NCBI GenBank assembly: GCA_949361645.1
Contig: OX442418.1
Span: 12,401,010 to 12,465,009 of the forward strand
Reading direction: 5' to 3'
Origin: Spongilla lacustris
Lineage: Eukaryota > Porifera > Demospongiae > Spongillida > Spongillidae
Length of the DNA: 64,000 nt
Made by a program: the position numbers and the translations under genes. Shown here in pieces: positions 25,703 through 36,283 of this stretch. Within the stretch, counting starts at the first letter, position 1, and every line of letters starts with the position of its first letter. Below the pieces are notes generated by a model that had not been told where the DNA came from, ran no database searches, and saw nothing but the letters and a program-made list of their open reading frames with translations.

Positions 25703-25950
25703 ATTCATTCATATACGATGCTGTCCGCCATCTTGGTGCTCAAGTTACTACCGGTATTGGGCAACTTAGAGGTTTTTTTTATTATTTATGCCTGTTTTGG
25801 GTCTTACCATGGAATGATGTCAGTGCCCACTGTAAAAAAAAACCCATAATCACTTTGTGAACGTACAGTAATACCCAAAAGCTTTGTTTTGCCCATACCG
25901 TCCTATAGTAACTTGAGCACCAAGATGGCGGACAAAAGATTTCAATGAAT
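25703..25950. repeat. short inverted-repeat (MITE-like) element
   Basis: The ends ccgccatcttggtgctcaag (near 25726) and its complement cttgagcaccaagatggcgg (near 25912) form terminal inverted repeats of about 28 bases; weaker similarity (ttcattcat / atgaatg) extends outward. The internal 160 bases are non-coding. Both ends carry a CCATCTTG motif. Confidence 0.75.
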
Positions 25951-26589
25951 GTCATTGCTCACGCGATGATTGGTTGAGGAAACCATGCAAATTGCAATGC
26001 ATGTGTGTGTGTGTTTGTGTGATATGATTCTTATGAACTGCGAGGGGAAGTGTAAAATGATCTGATCACCTGTTATACCTGCGGGGCCACTCCCTACAGT
26101 TGATTGCCATGCAAAATTGGTCCTGTCGTCCCTGAATAATTAGAGCTGGACCAGGACCGATATTTGATGCACGCTCGTGGCATACTCGCTCGTAGCTGAT
26201 TTTATGTATGTCAGCATTAGCCCAGCCCCATGCATGCAAACAGGCATATCGTATGCGACGTATAATTATTATACATAATATATACATCAGGTTATTGCTA
26301 AGTATTAGATCAGTTGAAGGACTGCATACATAGTTATGGTTTGATGAAAGTGGTGGAATAGCAAATTAAAAGATAGTCTTCTTGCCCTTGTAATGGCTGC
26401 AGTAACAGACTCAAGTAGTGTCCATCTTGAACGTGCAGGAATAAATGGCTGGATAGATAAAAAATCATCTGTAAAAAAAAACTACAGGTACATATTATAT
26501 ACGCATATACATTATAAACAAAAGGACCGATCAGTATTACAATAAGTTATATGGAACTTCCACAGATGATCCTGATCGAGACAGGAGTG
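25951..26589. other. no recognised gene
   Basis: A frame at 26393-26487 (MAAVTDSSSVHLERAGINGW...) ends at a donor-like AG/gtacat, but no partner exon was found. Left uncalled. Confidence 0.3.
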
Positions 26590-27060
26590 CCCGTGAGTTG
26601 GCTCGCATCAAAGTCAGGCTAAGCCTGCCATACAATTGACAGGTAGCATGTGACTTGGAGCAATTTCCCCCGGTAGCTAGGCGAGAGGCAAGGCGTGATG
26701 AAGTCTACATGGCTTCTGCACCCCAGCACCCATGCATAAGTCTCCACTGCTATGGGGATACATGTCCAGCCTAGCTCTGAGCACTTGGCATCATTAGAAT
26801 TGTGCTTGGGCATCTCGGCTGCCAGAGCTGCAGACAGATCCACTTGTCACACCCGCTTCCATTAAAGTACTTGAATTTATAGCGTAGATGTGACAGTCAG
26901 ATCTAGCCTCATCTAGGGCTACTGGTTTGCCCAAATCCCAATGAGGGATAAGGATGTCTCCTTCACGCCCCAAACCAGGATAGATATTTTTTTTAAAAAT
27001 TAATAATAAATGCCCATATTCACTATTGACGTTACAAAAGGTGTTAATCAGATGGTACAC
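26590..27060 (-). pseudogene. retrotransposon relic (type 1)
   Basis: Minus-strand translation shows DILIPHWDLGKPVAL, NSSTLMEAGVTSG and, after a frame break, NDAKCSELGWTCIPIAVETY. These match the DVLVPNWxxGKPAA and NDAKCxELGWxCIPLAVETY blocks of the type 1 module in the right order. It is more diverged than the copies at 1640 and 9463 and is interrupted by several shifts. Confidence 0.65.
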
Positions 27061-27853
27061 AAATGGCGTTACGATGCTCAGTGAATGTGCTTGTGCATTT
27101 GAAAGCAGCTAGCTTAATATCTAGATGAAAAACCCACCACAATAAATATAACGTTACACTGAATAAATACTTTACTTGTCCATATGCTGCTATGCATGGG
27201 GGGCAAATCTCTTTTTACTCCCTATTTACATTCCTCAAGATGATCTACCGGCTATCTTTTTTTAAAACGTAGACATGCAGGCCGGACTATTTTTGGCACC
27301 AATTTTTAAAATAGCATAACGTAAAATCCACCGACCCACAGCGTTTACTGTACTGCCCGGTTCAAAATTTCGGTGACAATTAACCGTGCCTAGCCCGGCT
27401 ATGCATTAAGAGCTAAGCCGCAATCAAGAATCTCTCTAAGTTTGTGTGTACACACTTCCTGAATAGTGAAAACATACATTGCTACAACACAGAGATCTCA
27501 CTAACAATGCTGCACCATAGAACTATCTCACACACATAAATAAGCGCCAGATTGAAAGAGTCAAAGAATGTCAAGCTATAAATTTGAAATGCACACACAA
27601 CACAACCTTTAAAATTTGGGGTGATTGCTGAGCTCTGGCTCGAGTAGGAGTTCCACCCCCTTTCTTTTCCCCCCTATACAGTTGCCACGATAGATCGCTG
27701 GTCCTCATAATCCATGTGTGTGTATATCTCCCAGAACATAGCCACAATGAGAAGAAAAAAAAAAAAAGAGGTTAAAAAAATATATTATGATCTCCATTGA
27801 CTGAATGACAGAGAACATTGGCGCATTGTGGTGATCAAAAATAGCAGCAAACG
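27061..27853. other. 3' flank of the Bcl-2 family gene
   Basis: No coding signal. The part near 27853 probably holds the 3' untranslated region of the minus-strand gene that ends at 27854. Confidence 0.4.
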
Positions 27854-29142
27854 TCAGGAGAACACGTTCTTCATCGCATAGGCTGCCAAAACCGCGGCTC
27901 CAATGATCCCTGCGGCAGCCAATGATGGGACAACAGATGATGTGCCCCCGCCGGCGGGCCCCTGCCGTTCTGACAGGCTCTCTTGGGCATGGACATCCCT
28001 CCTTAAGTGTGTTAACAGCCGCTCGGCATACTCATTAAAGCCTTCCTGCAGGGAGACAAAGAGGAGTGGAATTCCAAAAGATTATAATATATCATAATAC
28101 ATAGTAAAAATGTACACCAAAAAAGGCAAGCAATGGCGTAAAATACTGGGAATAGTTTGCAAAATGGGGTTAAGTCCACAAGATTGAAAAAACACCCACT
28201 ATTGTAAAACACCCTACCTATATATGGGAATAGTTTGCAAAGTGGGGTTAAGTCCACAAGATTGAAAAAACACCCACTATTATAAAACACCCTACCTATA
28301 CCCACCGTTGTCACATGTACCTACTTAGCACCCTTTCATCAGGCACTGCAGTGGTTTCTTACTGAACGTGACAGATGCTACAGATCAGAGGAGGTTGGGA
28401 GGTGATAAACTGAACTTTAGCCTCTCGCCCCACCCCCTTATCTGCTAAACGAATTCATTTTAATGAGCACGCTTCATGAAGTTCCCTCCTCCCCCCCCCC
28501 CCCCCCCCACACACACCCAAAGCAGCCACGTTAAACTCACACCGCACAGAAGGGTAAAGAAGAAAAAAAGCTAAAGAGGTTGTTACTTACCCATCCGCCT
28601 TCTCTCACAAAGTAGCGGCCAAGGTTGTTCTCGATCGCTTGATCAGTCCATGCATGGACGCTTATCACGGCGTCCTCCATGCCTTTGTCGAACACGTACA
28701 CGGCGAAACTAACAGAGATGCAGAAGAAACTGATGAACCGTCCGAAGTTGAAAACGTCGTCCTCGAAAGCCGTTGTGACTATAGTCGTGAATTCCCTATA
28801 GACGTTGCCGTGATGTACGTCCCACATCCGCTCGTGGAAGTCTTGCACGTTGAAAGAGACGGACCCTTCGCGCTTAACTTTGCCCATAAGAACCACACTC
28901 TGTTGCAACTTCTCCGCCACGTCGTACACGAAACGCTGGTCTTTATCTGAGTCACACGAGGTGTCCGCTCTAAAGTACTCCTTCAGCCTCGGCGACTCCA
29001 CACCTCCTTCTTTGAGAAGATTGTAAAACGCCAGTTTGGTTATGGCTGTAGTTCTATTGTCTGTGAAGCGGATAGGCTCTCCTGCCGTCCCTCTGTCCTT
29101 TTTTTCATGTCTAGAATACATTTCTTCTCTACAACATGCCAT
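27854..29142 (-). CDS. Bcl-2 family apoptosis regulator
   Basis: Two exons, 29142-28591 and 28045-27854, join in phase 0 to a 247-residue protein, close to the usual size of the family. The BH1-like block is FEDDVFNFGRFISFF (consensus has NWGR). The BH2 block YFVREGGW/EGFNEYAERL is split exactly by the intron. The C-terminus ends in a hydrophobic tail (VVPSLAAAGIIGAAVLAAYA) followed by a lysine, a likely tail anchor for mitochondria or ER. No clear BH3 (LxxxGD) is visible, so a pro- or anti-death role cannot be told. Proteins of this family control outer-membrane permeability. The intron holds a 79-base direct duplication (28135-28310). It lies head-to-head with AAAS, with 111 bases between start codons. 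Confidence 0.82.
28135..28310. repeat. 79-base tandem duplication in Bcl-2 intron
   Basis: Two near-identical copies of gggaatagtttgcaaaatgg...aaaacaccctacctata lie side by side, differing at a few positions. Each holds accctacctata, which on the gene's sense strand reads tataggtagggt. Confidence 0.85.
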
Positions 29143-29253
29143 CGAACGCTTGTACTACTCGCAGCATGTACGAACTCATTAAGTTATCACATGCTATTTT
29201 TATACCGGTACATGATTAATGTATATATCCTTATTGGACTGGGTACGAGATCG
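29143..29253. promoter_or_regulatory. shared promoter, Bcl-2 gene and AAAS
   Basis: Only 111 bases separate the divergent start codons, so a bidirectional promoter is inferred. No TATA box or known motif stands out. Confidence 0.55.
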
Positions 29254-29709
29254 ATGGCCTTAGCTAGTTTTCTTCCACCACCTAAGGAAGGAAATGTCAC
29301 ACTTTTGGAGGAGAATTGTCAGTTTATGGCTCTGCCACAGGAAGAATTGGAGGGAAGATATCGGGTAAGTGTCTGCCATCGCTTACCGGAAATCAAAAGG
29401 TTCTTTTCATGTCACGTTTGTTGCAGGCGTATGTTGACATAACAGTGCGTAGTGCGGGGCCGCTGACTGAAGAAGTCAGCTCGCCAGCCCAGTCTGCGTT
29501 TGTTCCCGTTCACGAGACCAAACTTAAAAAGGCATTCAATGAATGTTAAGTGGATACTATTACTATGAGTATTACTTTTTTTTTTTTAAATGCGTTCTCA
29601 ACATACTGGGAGTGTGCATATTAATTGCCAAGTGCTCTCATTGCAGGCGGTACCATGGCGTCGACCGGGCGATAGCATTATTGCTGGAGGAAGGTTTGAG
29701 AGAGATGCA

Positions 29710-29766
<57 letters not shown>

Positions 29767-32700
29767 TGTGTGAGTGAGAGCTCTGCAAATGCACCCTTCT
29801 CTTGCCTTACAGATTCTGGATCATCTCCATCCCCACTTGTCAAAGCGTGTCTCTTCTGCATTCGTTCATTCAGGCAGCTGCAAGCCGTGCTATCTCCACA
29901 ACCGCACGTAAAATGCCACGCTGTCATGCACACGTGCTGCACTTGACTCATTTCTTGCACTCGCGCATGTGTGCAGCTGCCCTCCAAAGATGTTTGTGCC
30001 ACGTACTCATCTACAAGGCTTTGGTGAGGAAATATTGCAAGCTGCTAAGGAGGGGCCAGTTCCTTTATGTGCCAATTCCCTCCTTTATGTGCCAATCCCC
30101 TCCTTTATGTGCCAATCCCCTCCTTATAAGGAGTACTTCGGTCATACGGTGCTTTGCTATGCACCCAAGGCTGCAGAAGGTGGCTGTGGTCAGGCAGGTA
30201 AATGGAGGGGAGAGTGAGTGGGTGTGGCCTGGCAGATGATTGGAGGTGTGAGTGAGTAGGTGTGGCCTGGCAGATGATTGGAGGGGGAGGGAGTGAGCAT
30301 GTGTGGCCAGGCAGATGATTGGAGGAGGGAGTGAGTAGGTGTGGCCTGGCAGATGGTTGGAGGGGAGAGTGAGTAGGTGTGGTCAGGCAGATGATTGGAG
30401 GGGGAGGGGGAGGTGATGTGGCAAAGCTGTAGTGGGATGTTGAAAATGAGTAAGCCGAGGTTGTGGTATGATGTTACGAGTGATTCCATTGGTCACCTTA
30501 CAGGACAACGTTGTGGAGATTAGAGATCTGCAGAGGTGGGTTGCCTAGGTGACATTGGTATAACTTGGGAAATCTAATCGACGTGTTATTTAATTTTGTG
30601 TAATTAATATTTGTCACTGAAGCAATAGGAAGGAAATAAATCATGTAATATTTCTAGCACTTGAAATTGTGCAAGTATGTGTCAATGATTGATTACTGAT
30701 TTAAAAGTATAGATCTTCAGAGATTGAATTTATAAGGAGAGGAACTGGGAGCAGCCGATTGGAGCTTTTAAACCTCTAACTTGTTATTTTACCTCCAATA
30801 GCCCCACATCTGTATGCCATATATAACCTTGGTGGGAAGATGAGAAATTTATATATCACTTTTATTATAATACTCCGGTGGTATTTTAATAGTCCAAAAC
30901 TTACAAGGGTGACGTGTGGGGATGAGGTGATGTGTGGGGATGAGGTGATGTGTGAGGATGAGGTGATGTGTGGGGATGAGGTGATGTGTGGGGATGAGGT
31001 GATGTGTGGGGATGAGGTGATGTATGAGGATGAGGGTGATGTGTGAGATGAGGTGATGTGTGAGGATGAGGTGATGTGTGAGGATGAGGTGATGTATGAG
31101 GATGAGGGTGACGTGTGAGGATGAGGTGATGTGTGAGGATGAGGTGATGTGTGGGGATGAGGTGATGTATGAGGATGAGGTGATGTGTGAGGATGAGGTG
31201 ATGTGTGAGATGAGGTGATGTGTGAGGATGAGGGTGACGTGTGAGGATGCGATGATGTGTGAGGTGGAGATATGTGATGGGGAGGGAGGATATGGATTAC
31301 CAGTTACACCAAAGGCGATGTTTATGTAGAGGTTCGGGTGTCGATAGATGTGGTGATTGTGAGGTGGGAGCGTAGATAGGTGTGGGGATTTTGAAGTGGG
31401 GGGATCAATAGATTAAGATGAGCCTGTCAGTATGTGATGGTGAAGTGGAAGTTGTGACGATGTGGTGTGAATGTCATTAAAACGTGTCTCAAAATGTCAA
31501 AAGCACTTCTGTGAGTGCATGCAAGGGATGGTGTACTGATGAATATGGCAATGGGGGGGGTGGAAGAGCAGGTGATCTGTGGGGAGGTGATGATGTGGTA
31601 GTTGATTAGGTAAGGTAAGGTGTGTGGAGGTGATGCTGTTGGTGAGAGGGAGATGGTGAATGGAGCATGGTGTTGTCTACTGGTCTTATATGACCCTAGG
31701 TCCATGTAGGTTCATATGTCATGCATAGATGTCATACACATGACCGTAGCACTTTGTCCTGTTACACCTTCCTAGCTGGCTTCTATAAGTACATTAGGAT
31801 GCCACAAAAAATTTGTCAATCAGGTATACAACCAGGCAGTGATGTCATGATTTGGTCACAAGATGTCATTTTGCAATGATCCCAACAGCATTAACTCCAG
31901 AAAGCATTTTTTAAATTTGAATCATTGCTGACATATCTATGACCAAATCATGACATCACTGCCTGATTGACAATTGTGACATCCTAGAAGCCACCTAGGA
32001 GGTGTAACAGGACAAAGTGCTACGGTCATGTGGTTTGGTCATGTGATACATTGTATCTATGATCCCAATCCCTACATTGAACCAGGGTCATGTAATCCTG
32101 TGGACACCATACCATTTCTCTCTCATCTTTTCTGCTTTCTGGATACAACGTGCAAGGTGTTATCAAGAGTGTGGGTCCTATGTAGGATTGGCTCTGGGGG
32201 TGATCTAAACGGTAACGAAGCGTTGGCTTGATTTACTCGCCCACTCGCATATAATCCATCAAAAACATGACATATGTACACATATAACAAATCCTTCTGA
32301 TGGGAGAAGTAGTTGACCACGCCTCTCTTCTTTAGCCCCGCCTCCGATGGGACCAGTCGCAGTGTCCTCCTTAAGGACAAACAGCAAGTCCATGTCACCT
32401 GCGTCCAATGGGCGTAAGTACCCACATCACCTGCCCCTCCTCCTTACAGTCCATGTCACTTGCGTCCAATGGGCGTAAGTACCCACATCACCTGCCCCTC
32501 CCCCTCACAGTCCATGTCACCTGACTCCAATGGGCGTAAGTACCCACATCACCTGCCCCTCCCCCTCACAGTCCATGTCACCTGCGTCCAATGGGCGTAA
32601 GTACCCACATCATCTGCCCCTCCCCCTCACAGTCCATGTCACCTGACTCCAGTGGGTGTATGTGTCCACATCACCTGTCCCTCCCCCTCACAGTCCATGT

Positions 32701-33066
32701 CACCTGACTCCAATGGGTGTATGTGTCCACACCTCAGTGTGTTCCTGCCTCTGAGCATGCTACAGCTTTGTACACCTCCACTGTGCAACATTGGGGGAAG
32801 GGTGGGAGGGGGGCAGCTTGTTAGATGATGTGTTTAGCACACATGTTCATTTCTCATTACTTATCACTCTTGCACACACACACACACACCATCACCATCA
32901 CCATCACCACCACCACCACCACATGCTTTCTCAGGCCTCATTGTGATAACCTACTGGCAGTGGGTGCTGGTGGGGGAATCCATCTCTGGACTGTGGACCA
33001 CCCTGTGGCCACGTCAAGGTACTGATGGAACACAACCTGTGCATTGGATGGCGCAGGCATGATGTG

Positions 33067-33098
<32 letters not shown>

Positions 33099-35464
33099 CA
33101 TGTGTGTGTGCGTGGTGTGTGTGTGGTGTGTGCATGTGTGTGTATGTGTGTGTGTGCGTGTGTGCATGTGTGTGTGCGTGGTGTGTGTGTGGTGTGTGCA
33201 TGTGTGTGTATGTGTGTGTGTGCGTGTGTATGTGTGTGTTTGTGTGTGCATGTGTGTGTGTGCGTGCATGTGTGTGTGTGTGTTCATGGGTGAACAGGCT
33301 CCTGGCCTCATGGGTTCGCATGGAGACCACAGCAGGCCACTGTCTCGTCACCTCCATATCATGGAGTCCCCATGGCGACTTTCTGGTCTCTGCCTCTCCC
33401 GTTGACGCAAACCTGATCGTGTGGGACTTGGTGCTGGGCGTGTCCACGAGGATAGCCCTTGCGACGGGGGGAGGGCTGGTAGGCGTGGCTTGGTCTCCTG
33501 ATGGACTGCGTGTGCTCGCAGCGAGTACCTCCTCTGTCTTCAGGGTGTGGGAGACCCAGGCCTGGACCTGTGACAAGTGGACCAATGCATCTAGCCGCTG
33601 CCAGGCATGTTAAAAAATTTTACCACCAAAGTGTAATTCATTTTTGATAGTTGTCATTTCTCAAGTCTCCTGAATTTCATGCCCCTGTTCTCTACCTACC
33701 CTTGCCCCTTCCTCCACCTGTCCCCCTTCCCTCTCCCCCTTCTCTCTCCCCCTTCCCTCTCCCCCTTCCCTCTCCCCCTTCCCTCTCCCCCTTCCCTCTC
33801 CCCCTTCCCTTTCCCCTTCCCTTTCCCCCTTCCCTCTCCCCTTCCCTCTCCCCTTCCCTCTCCCCTTCCCTCTCCCTTCCCTCTCCCCCTTCCCTCTCCC
33901 TCTTCCCTCTCCCTTCCCTCTCCCCCTTCCCTCTCCCTCTTCCCTCTCCCTTTCCCTACCCCCTTCTCTCCCCCCCTTCTCTCCACCCCTTCTCTCTCCC
34001 CCTCCCCCCTTCTCTCCCCCTTAGGCTGCCTGTTGGAGCCCCTGTGGTGAAGTCTTAGTCTTTGCCCTGGATGGGGACCCGTCCCTGTACTACCTGCTAT
34101 TTAGAGGGGAGGGGTCTGCTGGTTAGGGGAACACCCAAAGTTTTTATGAGACTTGTCTGTTAAGCTTTGCTCCCTTAGATGGCTCTGCAGTGGCCATCAA
34201 GTGTGCAGACCTGAGCCCCTATGTGCACACTGTCGATGGAGAAAGTGTTCAGTAAGCGTGTGATGTACAGAATAGCACTACCCTTAGATATACATGTAAC
34301 TGTGTTGTGATGGTGGTGGTGATGTCCTCTCAGTGTAGGTGGGTGTGTGCACAGTCTGTCATGGGACCCCACAGGAGAGAGGATGGCTGTCATGTTTACA
34401 GGTAACTTCTTCCAATGTGACCTCATTCACTTTTCTCCTTGTCTCCTACTCCTCTATCCCATGCCTCCTCCCTTCCCTTCTCCCCTCCTCCCCTTCTCCC
34501 CTCCTCCCCTTCTCCCTCCTCCCCTCCTCCCTTTCTCCCCTCCTCCCCTTCTCCCCTCCTCCCCTTCTCCCCTCCTCCCCTCCTCCCCTTCTCCCCTCCT
34601 CCCCTTCTCCTCTCCTCCCCTTCTCCCCTCCTCCCCTTCTTCCCTCCTCCCCTTCTCCTCCTCCCCTTCTCTCCTCCCCTTCTCCCCTCCTCCCCTTCTC
34701 CCCTTCTCCCCTCCCCTTCTCCCCTCCCCTTCTCCCCTCCTCCCCTTCTCCCCTTCTCTCCTCCCCCTTCTCCATTTCTCCCCTTCTCCCCTCCTCCCCT
34801 TCTTCCCTCCTCCCCTTCTTCCCTCCTCCTCCCCTCCCCTCCTCCCTCCTCCCCTTCTCCCCTCCCCTTCTTCCCTCCTCCTCTTCCCCTCCTCCCCTCC
34901 TCCCCTCCTCCCCTCCTCCCCTCCTCCCCTGGTCAAATTCTTTATATTTCATAACTCATCCCCTTTTCCCTCCTTCCCTGTCCCCTTCGTTTCTCTCACC
35001 ACCTAAGATAACAGCCCGGGGTCTGAACTGGTCGCTGTCTTCAGGACAAGGCTTTCTCCTATACTAGAGATGTTACCAGGGTGAGGAAGCTCCACCCACC
35101 TACTCTCCTTTTAAATCATCTGCATTATGGTTTCTAGAGGCTTCATTCGCGGTCGCCGTGGGGAACTACCTGTGTCTGTACAATACCACAGCCAGGGTCA
35201 AGCAGGCACTTTGCTGGCTGTGGTGAGTCTTCTGTAGGGGAGGGTGGGGGAAGGGAGTGTCCCCTGTGGTATGCTACTTACTATATTAATTTTACTGTTG
35301 CGTGTCTATCCTGATGGTCTGGTCTATCCTGATGGGCTGGTCAGGCATGGAACACGGGACGCATCTCGTTTGTGCCCCACCACTTTACCCAGTGCCCAGT
35401 CCTTCCAGAGGTGGCATCTCTTTCACATCAGTACAGCAACCGCTCGGAACTGTTTTCTATTTGA
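29254..35464 (+). CDS. AAAS: aladin, WD-repeat nucleoporin
   Basis: Orthologue of ALADIN, a WD40 protein of the nuclear pore complex. The start MALASFLPPPKEGNVTL parallels the known N-terminus. Well supported exons: 29254-29364, 29427-29546, 29813-29907, 30504-30535, 32336-32413, 32935-33018, 33298-33604, 34025-34131, 34179-34251, 34334-34401, 35008-35080, 35138-35222, 35345-35464. WD signatures include AVGAGGGIHLWTVD, VTSISWSPHGDFLVSASPVD, GVAWSPDGLRVLAASTSSVF, VFRVWETQAWTC and HSLSWDPTGERMAV. The C-terminus ends near GRISFVPHHF. Two junctions are unresolved: exon 3 (29647-29693) does not join exon 2 in phase, and exon 5 (29977-30197) changes frame between its start and CFAMHPRLQKVAV. The intron after 33604 would need a GC donor. 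Introns are full of tandem repeats. Confidence 0.93.
29712..29771. repeat. (GT)n array in AAAS intron 3
   Basis: About 48 bases of GT, then ggtgtgtgtgtgtg, some 40 bases before the 3' splice site at 29812. Confidence 0.85.
30185..30410 (+). repeat. ~38-bp minisatellite on AAAS exon 5/intron junction
   Basis: Six copies of tgtggYcaggcag plus atgattggaggggagagtgagtagg. The first copy is the exon 5 end (tgtggtcaggcag at 30185-30197) with its donor gtaaatggagg. The last copy has exactly the same tgtggtcaggcag. Later copies have lost the GT after the cag (ggcagatg). Confidence 0.82.
30905..31265 (+). repeat. 18-bp minisatellite in AAAS intron
   Basis: About 19 copies of gtgatgtgtgRggatgag with small length variants, lying in the long intron between 30535 and 32336. 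Confidence 0.9.
31742..32030. repeat. inverted-repeat element in AAAS intron
   Basis: The arm gaccgtagcactttgtcctg...ggcagtgatgtcatgatttgg (31742-31858) is mirrored by about 31940-32030 (ccaaatcatgacatcactgc...caggacaaagtgctacggtc). Arms of about 90-115 bases around a loop of about 80. MITE-like and non-coding. Confidence 0.8.
32389..32733 (+). repeat. 61-bp minisatellite on AAAS exon 7/intron junction
   Basis: Six units of 61 bases starting at about 32389, 32450, 32511, 32572, 32633 and 32694. Each holds the last 24-25 coding bases of exon 7 (tccatgtcacctgcgtccaa, tgggc), a donor gtaagtaccc (gtatgtgtcc in the last two) and an acceptor-like cccctccccctcacag. Each unit thus looks like a tiny exon with both splice signals. 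Confidence 0.88.
33062..33290. repeat. GT-rich array abutting AAAS 3' splice site
   Basis: tgtgtgtgcgtg-type repeats with two copies of a unit of about 66 bases, ending eight to ten bases before the acceptor gtgaacag at 33297. Frames on both strands are artefacts. Confidence 0.88.
33700..34024 (+). repeat. CCCCTTCCCTCT array running into AAAS 3' splice site
   Basis: About 300 bases of C/T built from ccttccctctcccc units, ending directly at the acceptor cccccttag (34024). It looks like an expanded polypyrimidine tract. Confidence 0.88.
34455..34930 (+). repeat. CTCCTCCCCTT array in AAAS intron
   Basis: About 475 bases of pure pyrimidine (units ctcctccccttctcccctcc), about 75 bases before the acceptor at 35007. 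Long frames on both strands here are artefacts. Confidence 0.9.
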
Positions 35465-36245
35465 ACAAAAAAAAAATGCTGCTGTTTTAAAAGAAAAGAA
35501 AAAAAAAGATACAAGGAATTTGACGGTGATTGCACTTCTGAAATGGAAATCGGTCAATGTATGTGCTGTGTTTGTATTGCAATGGTCATGTGGTTATTAA
35601 ATGGTTTATTGCAATGATCATGTGGTTATTAAATGGCTTATTGAATGATCATGTGGTTATTAAATGGCTTATTGGAATGATCATGTGGTTATTAAATGCA
35701 CGTTGATTAACATGAACAGTAGTCTTAACTCATATGGTTAGTAAGATAATTCATTCATTAATATTTTAGTGTCACGAGGACATCAGGGTGGGTGGGGCTG
35801 ACCTGCTGTGGACTATCGTGTTGTCCGGGTAACCACTTGTCTGTAAAGTCCAGGGGAGTCTCCCCTGGCAATGTGTGGTACTAAAAATCCCAACACTCCT
35901 CTTCTTTAAAAAAAAAAACAATGTCCTGCCAGCACAAAGCAATACATGTAACTGACGTTGAGTATGTCATGCTCTTTCAATTATAAAGCTCTATCAACAA
36001 GGGAGGATTCAGGAAAATATATCCTGTACGAAGACATACATGTACATGTAGATTAGTGTTATTGATACAGTATTGGGCCTAGGTTCATGTTGATTAATGT
36101 TATAGATACAAGCCACACTATAATGGTTTCTTTGACCTCTCTATTATTTAATAAAATACATGTTCTGAACTGTTATTAAAATGTGCATTTCTATACATGT
36201 ATGATGAGACCATATCCGCTTTCATTAAGATAGCCAGCTGTACAT

Positions 36246-36283
<38 letters not shown>

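Noticed and set aside
26393..26487. Possible first exon MAAVTDSSSVHLERAGINGW
   Set aside because: It has a start and a donor-like end but no second exon, and the next matching text belongs to a transposon relic.
28639..28950. Plus-strand frame of 103 residues
   Set aside because: Antisense shadow of Bcl-2 family exon 1.
34339..35067. Serine/proline/leucine frames of 160-242 residues on both strands
   Set aside because: They are translations of a CTCC array in an AAAS intron. The true exons 12 and 13 lie at its ends.
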